The notes under the pieces were generated by a model, which was not told where the DNA came from, did not search any database, and saw only the letters and a program-made list of their open reading frames with translations. A stretch of 64,000 nt of DNA from Lachnospiraceae bacterium (lineage in GTDB: Bacteria; Bacillota; Clostridia; Lachnospirales; Lachnospiraceae): NCBI GenBank assembly GCA_024698705.1, contig JAILQX010000018.1:1-64000 (forward strand), read 5' to 3'. A program made the translations under genes and the position numbers. This document shows positions 51,873 through 61,038 of this stretch, piece after piece; position 1 is the stretch's first letter; the number at the start of each line of letters is the position of its first letter.

Positions 51873-53591
51873 CTACAATTCCATCAAATATTTGTACAAC
51901 GCCCTGTCAAGCAAAGGTTCCTGATCCTGATTAGGCTTACCGAATTCGAGTTTTGGGGATACGATCGTATCATCTCTTAATGTAACCTGATATAGTTCAG
52001 GTCTGTTCTTATCAAACCTGATACTGTCGATATCATCAACACCATATATATACCTCGCAGAGATACCGTATGCTTCCGCTATCTTAACAAAATCCGGTAC
52101 TGTATATCCTTTATCCTCAACAGTAAAGAAATAATTACTGTCAAAATACATTTCCTGAAAATGTCTTATCATACCCAGAGACTGGTTGTTTATAACAAAT
52201 ATCTTTACCGGTATCTGCTCTCTGACCAGAAACTGTAATTCCTGGATGTTCATCTGAAATCCGCCGTCACCCGCCACGCATATGACCGGTTTACCGGTGG
52301 CATAATATACTCCTATCGCAGCCGGAAGCGCATACCCCATTGAACCCATGCCTCCGGAAAAATACATTCTCTGATTCGGCTTCATTTTAAAAGACTGCGC
52401 ACACCAGACCATATTTTGTCCGACATCAACAGTTATATTATATTCATCAGGGACTATCCTGCTTATCTCATTGATAAATTTATTGGGTTCTTTTTCATCT
52501 ATGTACTTAACCTGTTTCTTTATCTCTTTACATACATCGATCCACTCAGTGAAATCACCGCACCGCGCAAGTACATTTCTCAGAACGGATATAGCTTCTT
52601 CAAGATCTATATTGTATTGTTTCTCATCATCGCGTATCCTGTTGGCAAGTTCAGCTTCATCAATATCTATTCGTATTATCTCTGCATCAGGAGCAAAATT
52701 CTCTCTTACTCCCCCAACCTGTCTGACATCCAGTCTGCTTCCCATACAGATAAGCAGATCACACTTTGCAACGGCAAAATTAGCCGTACGATTACCGTAA
52801 GCTCCGACAAAACCATAATACAAGCCTTCAAGTCCCTGGCCTTCCGGTATGATATCAACTGCCAGCATGCTGGAAACTACCGGTATCGGGCAGCTTCTGA
52901 GTATACCTCTGATATTGTCAATCTGTCCGGCTATTTTTAGTCCGTTTCCAAGCAAAAGGCAAGGTCTTTTCGCTTCCTTAAGCGCTTCCTTAAGATCGGA
53001 TTCCAATCGTTCCGATACATCAATATACTTTATTTTTACAGGATCTACCTTCCCGGGTGATCCCGCATTAATATCTGACCTGAATACATTCATGGGAATA
53101 TCGATCAGAACAGGGCCTTTTCTTCCTGATAAGGCTATCGTAAATGCTTCCTTCAAAGTTTCTTCAAGCTTACCAACTTCGTTAACATAGAAAGCGGCTT
53201 TTGTGACAGGCTTCGCCATGGAAACAATATCGGTTTCCTGGAATCCTCTTTGTCTGATATCACTATCACCCTTTGATTCATATGCGTTAACCTGTCCTGT
53301 GATGAATATACACGGAACAGAATCAAAAAAAGCATGCCCTATACCCGTCAGAAGATTGGTGGCTCCGGGACCACTGGTTGCAAATGCAATTCCAACTTTC
53401 CCTGATGCCTGTGAATACCCACATGCAGCAAATGCTGCAGCCTGTTCATGGTATGTTATATGTGTTTTGATCCTGTCGGAATGCGCACCAAGAGAATCCA
53501 TGAGATGAGTAACCATACCTCCGGGATATCCAAACACATCTGTTATATGATTTTTAATTAAGAATTCAACTATATAATCCGATGCTTTCAT
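51873..53591 (-). CDS. Acetolactate-synthase-like thiamine-pyrophosphate enzyme
   Basis: YHEQAAAFAACGYSQASGKVG; GDGGFQMNIQELQFLVREQIPVKIFVINNQSLGMI. Confidence 0.93.
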   Translation of the reverse strand: MKASDYIVEFLIKNHITDVFGYPGGMVTHLMDSLGAHSDRIKTHITYHEQAAAFAACGYSQASGKVGIAFATSGPGATNLLTGIGHAFFDSVPCIFITGQVNAYESKGDSDIRQRGFQETDIVSMAKPVTKAAFYVNEVGKLEETLKEAFTIALSGRKGPVLIDIPMNVFRSDINAGSPGKVDPVKIKYIDVSERLESDLKEALKEAKRPCLLLGNGLKIAGQIDNIRGILRSCPIPVVSSMLAVDIIPEGQGLEGLYYGFVGAYGNRTANFAVAKCDLLICMGSRLDVRQVGGVRENFAPDAEIIRIDIDEAELANRIRDDEKQYNIDLEEAISVLRNVLARCGDFTEWIDVCKEIKKQVKYIDEKEPNKFINEISRIVPDEYNITVDVGQNMVWCAQSFKMKPNQRMYFSGGMGSMGYALPAAIGVYYATGKPVICVAGDGGFQMNIQELQFLVREQIPVKIFVINNQSLGMIRHFQEMYFDSNYFFTVEDKGYTVPDFVKIAEAYGISARYIYGVDDIDSIRFDKNRPELYQVTLRDDTIVSPKLEFGKPNQDQEPLLDRALYKYLMEL

Positions 53592-53627
53592 AAACTCTGT
53601 CTTCCTCAGTGATCAGATGAACTGATG

Positions 53628-54362
53628 TCACGTGTGTCTTTTATAAATACGAACTATTTTTTTTACAGGTGTAACTATTGCATACCATACGGGAAAATTC
53701 TTCTTCAGACTCTTATCATCCTGCTCTCTCATGGCATTAAGATTTTTATCGGATGAGCTGATCCCATATATACTGTCTACAATACTGACGGTGCGGTCCA
53801 CATATACAAGTTCTCTTTTGTCACGCATCAATCGCATTATAAAATCATAATCGGCAGTTATACTGTACTGGAGATCAAATCCATATTGCCGCATAATATC
53901 AATTCTGGTAAATACAGACTGATGGCACATCATCCTGCCTTGAAGCAGCAGTGACATGATCTTATGCTTACCATGATATTTTTCAATTATCTGACCTTGC
54001 GGTTTGTTCCTGATCACATTACCAAAAACCAGATCATGACCTTCTGCTAGTACCGCAGATAAATCCTTTATTACATTCTCATCGTAAAACACATCACCAC
54101 TGTTCATGAACAGGATATAATCTCCTGTTGCAAGGTTAGTAGCTTTATTCATGGCATCATAAAGCCCTTTATCCGGTTCGGATATTGCCACAATACCTTG
54201 ATCATCTTTGTATCGATCAACTATATCTATCGTTCCATCATCAGAAGCCCCGTCAACTATGATGTATTCAACATCGTTATATGTCTGGGAAATCACGGAT
54301 TTGATCGTATCCTCTATAGTATCTATAGAATTATAACAAACTGTAGCGACCGTTACTTTCAA
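53628..54362 (-). CDS. GT2 family glycosyltransferase
   Basis: VTVATVCYNSIDTIEDTIKSVISQTYNDVEYIIVDGASDDGT. Confidence 0.95.
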   Translation of the reverse strand: MKVTVATVCYNSIDTIEDTIKSVISQTYNDVEYIIVDGASDDGTIDIVDRYKDDQGIVAISEPDKGLYDAMNKATNLATGDYILFMNSGDVFYDENVIKDLSAVLAEGHDLVFGNVIRNKPQGQIIEKYHGKHKIMSLLLQGRMMCHQSVFTRIDIMRQYGFDLQYSITADYDFIMRLMRDKRELVYVDRTVSIVDSIYGISSSDKNLNAMREQDDKSLKKNFPVWYAIVTPVKKIVRIYKRHT

Positions 54363-54429
54363 TTACAACTCCCAATTAGATCTCCATGGTTAAAAAAACA
54401 TTAAACACTTGCTTTAAACACAATAAAAC

Positions 54430-54478
54430 AGAGTAAAATATCCTAAAATATTTTACTCTAATAAAGCATATGCGTCAA
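54430..54478 (-). promoter_or_regulatory. Promoter with -10 embedded in an 11-bp palindrome (TTGACG-N17-TAAAAT)
   Basis: Reverse strand TTGACG 54478-54473, TAAAAT 54455-54450; inverted repeat AGAGTAAAATA-N8-TATTTTACTCT. Confidence 0.75.
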
Positions 54479-54549
54479 ATTCTTGCTATTTATAGTACCT
54501 TTAACGGACCGGATTATAATCATCTTCTGTATCTGTATGGCACACAAAG

Positions 54550-54775
54550 TCACATTATAAAAAATAGCCACGTTCCGTCTTCAATCTTAACCTTATCAGA
54601 AATACCCTGATACATATCTTCGTAATTAAACACAGTTACTTAATGATTATTTAAATACTTTTTTCTTCAAATCCGATTCTTTTATCGTACCATTCAATAT
54701 ATGCCGACATCATTCCTCTAATCATTTCTTCTGTTTTTCGTTAAAAATCCTGTTGAACACTGTTTTTAAAATCAT
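54550..54775 (-). pseudogene. Possible gene remnant: three short broken reading frames
   Basis: Reverse-strand fragments MILKTVFNRIFNEKQKK*, MIRGMMSAYIEWYDKRIGFEEKSI*, VFNYEDMYQGISDKVKIEDGTWLFFIM* in succession; first ATG overlaps the upstream stop (TAATG). Confidence 0.4.
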
Positions 54776-55899
54776 TACTTTCCTCTCTCTTCTTCAACCA
54801 ATGAAAACCACTGTAAATACCCCAGATTCCTTTCAACTGTTTCATAAACAAATATATCCGGATCTTGCTCCAGAAAATCCTCATATGTATATGTTCCTGA
54901 ATATCTGAACCACGATTCATCGAATTGAGAACCTATATAAGGCAACATGCTATCAGAAAATGAATCTCTATACACATAAATCTTCCTGTTGTCTGCTTTT
55001 TCTGCCTTACAGTTATATACAGTATTAAAATCCTTTTCCAGTTGAATCATATGATGATCATCGTAACCACTAACATCGTATTCAACATCAAATTTACCGG
55101 TAAATGATGCAATATTAAGCATTTTAGCCAAATCCCCTTCTTTAACACCGATTTTTTTTATAACAATGTTTTCCTCATTAATGTCATCCATTTCTATTCC
55201 CAGTTCATCAAGAAGGCAAGCTGAACCAATATATCCACCTATATAATTCCAATGGGTATCTGTTTTATAGTAAATTTCATTTCCGAGTTTTTCTTTTGCC
55301 TCCATTAATTCACTGTACGGATAAACAACCCTTATATTTGTATTCTTTTTCAAGTATTCGACCAACTGTTTTGTTCTATATTCATCATTGGGTGGGCCAT
55401 ATTTATCCGGCATCATATCGTAATATATACGCTCTTTATTTGGTGCTATAAATATAACAAATTCTTTCCCCTGTCCTTTTAACTCTTTATCTATACCAAT
55501 ACATTTTTGTGCAATATCTTTTAAATTCTCTTCGGAATACAGATTTGTCCCTTGGTAATCGGCTATGGAATCACTGCCATTTTGGGATTTATAGAACATC
55601 CATTTATTCCTTCCGATTATAACCTGATCGTTTGAAGATTTGTCAAATACTAACAGATCGATCACCGTATTTACAGTTACTAATTCATTTCTAAACGGGA
55701 GATGGTCATTAAAGTACTCTTCCCACATTTGAGGATAGCTCAAATAATTATCTGTCGTTAGCATTGGTCGTTCCGTCAATACTCGATTTTCATTGTTTTT
55801 AACTTCTGCAAATGATATATATATATACCAAGTCACCCACATTCCATATATCATTACAAAAATAAACAAAAATGTTTTCAACCCTAATTTCAATTTCAT
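54775..55899 (-). CDS. AlgX/AlgJ-like (DHHW/SGNH superfamily) putative O-acetyltransferase accessory protein
   Basis: VIIGRNKWMFYKSQNG, YYKTDTHWNYIGGYIGS, single N-terminal TM; next to MBOAT. Confidence 0.85.
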   Translation of the reverse strand: MKLKLGLKTFLFIFVMIYGMWVTWYIYISFAEVKNNENRVLTERPMLTTDNYLSYPQMWEEYFNDHLPFRNELVTVNTVIDLLVFDKSSNDQVIIGRNKWMFYKSQNGSDSIADYQGTNLYSEENLKDIAQKCIGIDKELKGQGKEFVIFIAPNKERIYYDMMPDKYGPPNDEYRTKQLVEYLKKNTNIRVVYPYSELMEAKEKLGNEIYYKTDTHWNYIGGYIGSACLLDELGIEMDDINEENIVIKKIGVKEGDLAKMLNIASFTGKFDVEYDVSGYDDHHMIQLEKDFNTVYNCKAEKADNRKIYVYRDSFSDSMLPYIGSQFDESWFRYSGTYTYEDFLEQDPDIFVYETVERNLGYLQWFSLVEEERGK

Positions 55900-55908
55900 T
55901 TACTTACC

Positions 55909-57303
55909 TCAAAATTGAAAATATATAAACGGATTATAAGTATCTCCCGCTATCATACCCATAGAAATAACCATCAACACTAAGCAATATATCGCTTCCA
56001 AGCATGAACCTTTTAATTTTTTTTTAACTCTGTCAGGTAATGCTTTTTGAATTATTCCACATCCAATAATGGCACAAACAAAAACTATAACAACTTTTTT
56101 ATCCAGGTATTCCCACATTAAAACATTAGTTCCGGGATGTCTCCAAGGCATTACCATTCTAACCATGTACTGTATACCTTGAATAACACTATCTGCTCTA
56201 AACATAACCCATCCGATATTTACAGCAAAAAAGCAATACAAAAAGGATATGATCCGATGTTTTTTTAAATATGCTCCTATAGCGATTCTTTCTATTACAA
56301 CAAAAAAACCATTCATTAATCCCCATAGGATAAATGTATAATTTGCTCCGTGCCATATTCCTGTCAAAAGAAAAACTATCATCAGATTTATGTATGTCTT
56401 TTTCTTTCCTTTTTTACTTCCTCCCAATGGAATGTATACATATTCCCTGAACCATGCTCCCAAAGATATATGCCATCTTCTCCAAAACTCCGAGATCGAA
56501 TTAGAAAGATATGGATACCTGAAGTTTTCCGGTATACTAAATCCAAACATCTGTCCCATTCCTATAGCCATATCGGAATATCCTGAAAAATCATAATATA
56601 TTTGAAAAGTATATAACAAAGCACATATCCACGCCATTTTGGTATCAATTAGCTGAATATCATATGCGTGAATCCTATCCACGCATTCCCCTAACACATT
56701 TGCTATTAATACCTTCTTGGATAAGCCGTATATAAATCTTCTGACTCCCCATGCCACACCGTCGGCTGTAATTGTTCTGCTTTCTATTTGCTTAGATATC
56801 TCCTTGTACTTTACAATTGGTCCGGCGATCAATTGTGGAAAAAAGGCTATATATAACGCGGTATCAACAAGTTTGTGTGCCGGTTTTGTATTTCCTTTGT
56901 ATATATCTATCACATAGGAAAGAGCCTGAAATGTAAAAAAAGAAATGCCAATAGGTAACCTGACCTCAGGTGTTTCTATAACATTCTTTTGACAAATATT
57001 GTTAATGATATCCACAAGAAAGCCTACATACTTGAAATAGATCAACAATCCTAAATTGATTATAACAGACATTAACAACAAAGCCTTTTTATGCGTTTCA
57101 TGTTGGTTTATAAGCAAGCCGCATGCCCAATTGAATATTATTGAGAATATCATTAATATGATTAAAACCGGCTCTCCCCATGCGTAAAAAAACAAACTGG
57201 CTAACAGAAGCCAATAGTTCGATAAACGCTTCCCTGCCAGTAAATTAACGCCAAAAACAACCGGTAAAAAAATAAAAATAAATACTGCTGAACTAAATAC
57301 CAT
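55909..57303 (-). CDS. MBOAT family O-acyltransferase (AlgI-like)
   Basis: LPIGISFFTFQALSYVIDIYKG, EFWRRWHISLGAWFREYVYIPLGGSKKG, TGIWHGANYTFILWG. Confidence 0.96.
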   Translation of the reverse strand: MVFSSAVFIFIFLPVVFGVNLLAGKRLSNYWLLLASLFFYAWGEPVLIILMIFSIIFNWACGLLINQHETHKKALLLMSVIINLGLLIYFKYVGFLVDIINNICQKNVIETPEVRLPIGISFFTFQALSYVIDIYKGNTKPAHKLVDTALYIAFFPQLIAGPIVKYKEISKQIESRTITADGVAWGVRRFIYGLSKKVLIANVLGECVDRIHAYDIQLIDTKMAWICALLYTFQIYYDFSGYSDMAIGMGQMFGFSIPENFRYPYLSNSISEFWRRWHISLGAWFREYVYIPLGGSKKGKKKTYINLMIVFLLTGIWHGANYTFILWGLMNGFFVVIERIAIGAYLKKHRIISFLYCFFAVNIGWVMFRADSVIQGIQYMVRMVMPWRHPGTNVLMWEYLDKKVVIVFVCAIIGCGIIQKALPDRVKKKLKGSCLEAIYCLVLMVISMGMIAGDTYNPFIYFQF

Positions 57304-57328
57304 TTTACACCAAACTTTTGTTATAAAT

Positions 57329-58315
57329 TCACTTCATAACTGTTGCTACTATCTTTTTTAAAATCACAAATCCCCAATCATATTTATATATATTCTTAAT
57401 TAACCATAAAAGCAGTTTTTGTTTTGGGGGAAGAAAGAATTTATAGGAACCATGATATAATATCTCAAAATAATTACTGTTCACATTTGGCTTTTCGTTT
57501 GAATTTAACACAAATATTGTGTACAACAAATCCCTGATATCAAAAATCATCACCTTCATGAGTCTCATTCGCAATTCGTCATCAACGTTAATCTGAATAT
57601 CCAACATAATCCTAGACGCTAAGTATGCTTTATAAAAATTCCATCCAACTCCATTAATAAAGGCAACGGACTTTTTTACAATTTGTTCATTTATCATTAC
57701 ATAGTTTTTTGTGCTTTCAAGACATCTTGTTAAAATAATTAATGATGGCAAATAAGAATATGAATAGAAAATGGTTTCTCCCAAATAATCTTGAATCAAC
57801 TCCATGTTATATACTTTATTAGAGTAAAAAATCATGTCACCATGCCAAAGGGAATTGTTTTTTTCCTTTTCTTCATAAAACTCCACGAATTTCTTTATGT
57901 CAGATATGATTATATCGCTTTCTTCTTTCCAATCCTCAAAATGCACAAAATTAAAAACAGCTGCCCCCTCATACTTACTAATAGCATCATAGATTTTTTC
58001 AACGGCATTTTCCATAACTTGATCATCATCCGACAGTGTCCATGCCCATTTAGAATTACAGTATGAGAAAATTTCTGATATATTGACATTAATCCCTACA
58101 TTTATTTTACGTCTGATCACAGTACATTTCTCTTGAAACTCTTTTGACATATTGTCTATGGTCTTTTGTGTATCATAATCAGATGCATTATCACTGATTA
58201 TGATCTTGAATTTTTTACATGTCTGATTTTCAAGTGCTGCTAATGTGTTTTTCAGTCCTTCTTGCCTATTATATGTTGGTATAAGAATTGTTAGTATATC
58301 TTCAAAATAGCGCAT
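57329..58315 (-). CDS. GT2 family glycosyltransferase
   Basis: LTILIPTYNRQEGLKNTLAALENQTCKKFKIIISDNAS...WTLSDDDQV. Confidence 0.93.
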   Translation of the reverse strand: MRYFEDILTILIPTYNRQEGLKNTLAALENQTCKKFKIIISDNASDYDTQKTIDNMSKEFQEKCTVIRRKINVGINVNISEIFSYCNSKWAWTLSDDDQVMENAVEKIYDAISKYEGAAVFNFVHFEDWKEESDIIISDIKKFVEFYEEKEKNNSLWHGDMIFYSNKVYNMELIQDYLGETIFYSYSYLPSLIILTRCLESTKNYVMINEQIVKKSVAFINGVGWNFYKAYLASRIMLDIQINVDDELRMRLMKVMIFDIRDLLYTIFVLNSNEKPNVNSNYFEILYHGSYKFFLPPKQKLLLWLIKNIYKYDWGFVILKKIVATVMK

Positions 58316-58338
58316 TTGCTTGATCCCTAATCTTATTG

Positions 58339-59310
58339 TTATTCTTTATAAATTCCTCTTGACAATGGTTTGTAGTATTTGTAACTCCCACCATTTATCA
58401 AAACTGCTACGCTTAGGCTTCCACATGGTGCACCGGTGATCGATTCGCATGCAGACAAACAATATAAAACCTTTAAGTAATCTATACTCTTTTCTCTCGT
58501 ATCAATTTCGTTTTGTTGGGTGAACTCAGATAAATAACACTTTACTTCTGTCGGATCAAATCTTTCCTGTTCTGTAGTGTATAATTTTTTCCCAAATTCC
58601 TTCACAAAAAAATCGTATATAGCACGGTCCTCAGTTGCCAAGTAAAAACTTTCATACTCAGAAAAATTATCTTTAATATAATCTGCTGTATCTTCGGCTG
58701 AATATGGGATAGCATGATATAAAGGTTTCAAATATGTATAATCAGTTCCTCTGCAAATAATCCCCAATACTCTTCCTTCGTTTTCTTTTCTTATGCGTTG
58801 TATTTCATTTTCAACAACTTCAAATATGGCCGGTTTCAGTTTAATATATGCTTTATAAAGTTCATGATATCTTTCAAATTCGGGAGTCGATGGATTTCCT
58901 ATATATCCTCGGTTTGCCAGCGATCTTCCACATAGGATAACATTCTTACTTTTATACACTTCATCAAGTGAATACGGTGATACCTGCTCAAAATACCTCT
59001 CCCACACATTTACATGCTTATAATCCCCTTTTTCTTCATAAGCATTATGATAATTCATCATATCAACAACAGGGACATAATTGTTGTCTATAGCATATTT
59101 CAAATGAAGACAAATATAATTCAGTATACTTCCCCATCCTGCTTCAACGGTATAATTCCTTATAACATAAAATGTTATATCAGAATTCATTTTTCCATAT
59201 CTTCTATGAATTTCATTGTCTACATAGAAATACCTAAGTTTAAGTAAAGCATCTCTAACTCTGCAAAAGAACTTATACTTAAGCAGTCTATCTTTTATGC
59301 TTGTTCCCAT
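58339..59310 (-). CDS. Putative fucosyltransferase-like glycosyltransferase
   Basis: GIICRGTDYTYLKP...SFYLATEDRAIYDFFVKEFGKKLY...CLSACESITGAPCGS; resembles RxGxDY-type fucosyltransferases. Confidence 0.5.
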   Translation of the reverse strand: MGTSIKDRLLKYKFFCRVRDALLKLRYFYVDNEIHRRYGKMNSDITFYVIRNYTVEAGWGSILNYICLHLKYAIDNNYVPVVDMMNYHNAYEEKGDYKHVNVWERYFEQVSPYSLDEVYKSKNVILCGRSLANRGYIGNPSTPEFERYHELYKAYIKLKPAIFEVVENEIQRIRKENEGRVLGIICRGTDYTYLKPLYHAIPYSAEDTADYIKDNFSEYESFYLATEDRAIYDFFVKEFGKKLYTTEQERFDPTEVKCYLSEFTQQNEIDTREKSIDYLKVLYCLSACESITGAPCGSLSVAVLINGGSYKYYKPLSRGIYKE

Positions 59311-59373
59311 ATGTTTTTATTCTTTATTAAAAAATACATTTAAATATACTCAAACAGACATAATACTCTAGAA

Positions 59374-59403
59374 CATTTTACTCTAATAAGGTATATGCGT
59401 CAA
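59374..59403 (-). promoter_or_regulatory. Second copy of the TTGACGCATA-N17-TAAAAT promoter
   Basis: Reverse strand TTGACGCATATACCTTATTAGAGTAAAATG; -35 59403-59398, -10 59380-59375. Confidence 0.72.
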
Positions 59404-59515
59404 ACACAATACCGCACCATTTACACCATATACATTTTATTTTTTTCTGCTATAATTATCTTTGTTATTAATACTGTTGTTCTATTTAAGGATAGTTTTA
59501 TGTCGTTAAGAATGG

Positions 59516-61021
59516 TTGCAAAGACTTATGCTTTTTAATTCAACGGAATTCATTCTATTCTTCCCTATAGTAACAATCATATACTTCATGCTCCCATCAA
59601 AGATCAGATACATATGGTTATTGATTGCTTCATATTATTTTTATATGGGATGGAACCCCAAATACGTTGTTTTATTAGTGTTTTCCACATTGATAACATA
59701 TATCAGCGGGTTATTGATCAGTATAGTCCCATCTAAAACAAAACCTCAGAATCATACCAGAATCAAAAGAATAATAGTTGCTGCCAGCCTGATAGCCAAC
59801 CTTGGTTTACTATTTTTCTTTAAATATATTAATTTTGCATCAGGTATTATCGTGAATTTGTTTTCCAGATTAAATATTTCCTTAGATATTCCACGTTTTG
59901 ATATTTTACTTCCTGTCGGAATATCTTTTTTTACTTTCCAATCATTAAGCTACACGATTGATGTGTACCGCGGGGATATTTATCCGGAAAAGAACATCTT
60001 AAGATATGCGCTGTATGTATCTTTTTTTCCACAACTGGTTGCCGGGCCGATAGAAAGATCCAAAAATCTCTTAAAACAAGTATCCAAACCTGTCAAATTT
60101 GACTTTGAAACGGCTCGCGACGGTTTTATGCTTATGTTGTGGGGGTATTTTTTAAAAATCGTTATTGCAGATAGAATAGCTATAGTTGTAGATGCCGTAT
60201 ATGATAATTACGAATACTATGAAGGGTGGTATTTTATTGTTGCCACCATTTTATTTGCGTTCCAGATATACTGTGATTTTGCCGGATATTCAACCATTGC
60301 TCTTGGAGCAGCTGAAATACTTGGAATAAAACTTACAGATAACTTCAACTCTCCATATCTGTCTCAAACCGTATCAGAATTCTGGCGAAGGTGGCATATT
60401 ACTCTAACCTCCTGGTTCAAGGATTATCTTTACATCCCGTTAGGCGGAAATAAAAAAGGACAATTCAGAAAAAACCTTAATCGATTAATTGTATTTTTTG
60501 CAAGTGGGTTGTGGCATGGAGCAGGAATACATTTTATCGTATGGGGTGTATTAAATGGTGTATATCAGGTTATCGGTGACATGTTGACTCCCTTGAAAAA
60601 AAATGCTATTAAAGCATTGAGTCTTAACGAAAACTCATTTAGCTTCAAAATATACAAATGCATAATAACATTTTGTTTGGTTGATTTTTCCTGGATTTAT
60701 TTTAGAGCTTCAGCACTCCATGTCGGAAATACAATTGCATGTTCTATATTCCATGCCAAAAATCCATGGATTCTTTTTGACGGATCTTTATACGAACTCG
60801 GCCTTGATGAAAAAAATTTCCGGCTTATGCTCTACTGCATTTTTATTCTGATCATTTCGGATATTTGTAAACGCTTTGGTATAAGCATTAGAAAAAAAAT
60901 ATCTGAGCAGGATTATATCTTCAGATGGTTGGTAATAGTTTTTTCCATATTTTTTATATTGACATTCGGGCTATGGGGTCCCGGATATAATGCAAGTAAT
61001 TTTATATATTTCCAGTTTTAG
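59516..61021 (+). CDS. MBOAT family O-acyltransferase (AlgI-like)
   Basis: LPVGISFFTFQSLSYTIDVYRGD, EFWRRWHITLTSWFKDYLYIPLGGNKKGQ, SGLWHGAGIHFIVWG; likely start at or near MLFNSTEFILFFP. Confidence 0.95.
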   Translation: MQRLMLFNSTEFILFFPIVTIIYFMLPSKIRYIWLLIASYYFYMGWNPKYVVLLVFSTLITYISGLLISIVPSKTKPQNHTRIKRIIVAASLIANLGLLFFFKYINFASGIIVNLFSRLNISLDIPRFDILLPVGISFFTFQSLSYTIDVYRGDIYPEKNILRYALYVSFFPQLVAGPIERSKNLLKQVSKPVKFDFETARDGFMLMLWGYFLKIVIADRIAIVVDAVYDNYEYYEGWYFIVATILFAFQIYCDFAGYSTIALGAAEILGIKLTDNFNSPYLSQTVSEFWRRWHITLTSWFKDYLYIPLGGNKKGQFRKNLNRLIVFFASGLWHGAGIHFIVWGVLNGVYQVIGDMLTPLKKNAIKALSLNENSFSFKIYKCIITFCLVDFSWIYFRASALHVGNTIACSIFHAKNPWILFDGSLYELGLDEKNFRLMLYCIFILIISDICKRFGISIRKKISEQDYIFRWLVIVFSIFFILTFGLWGPGYNASNFIYFQF

Positions 61022-61038
61022 GGAGTAATTAATTTAAA

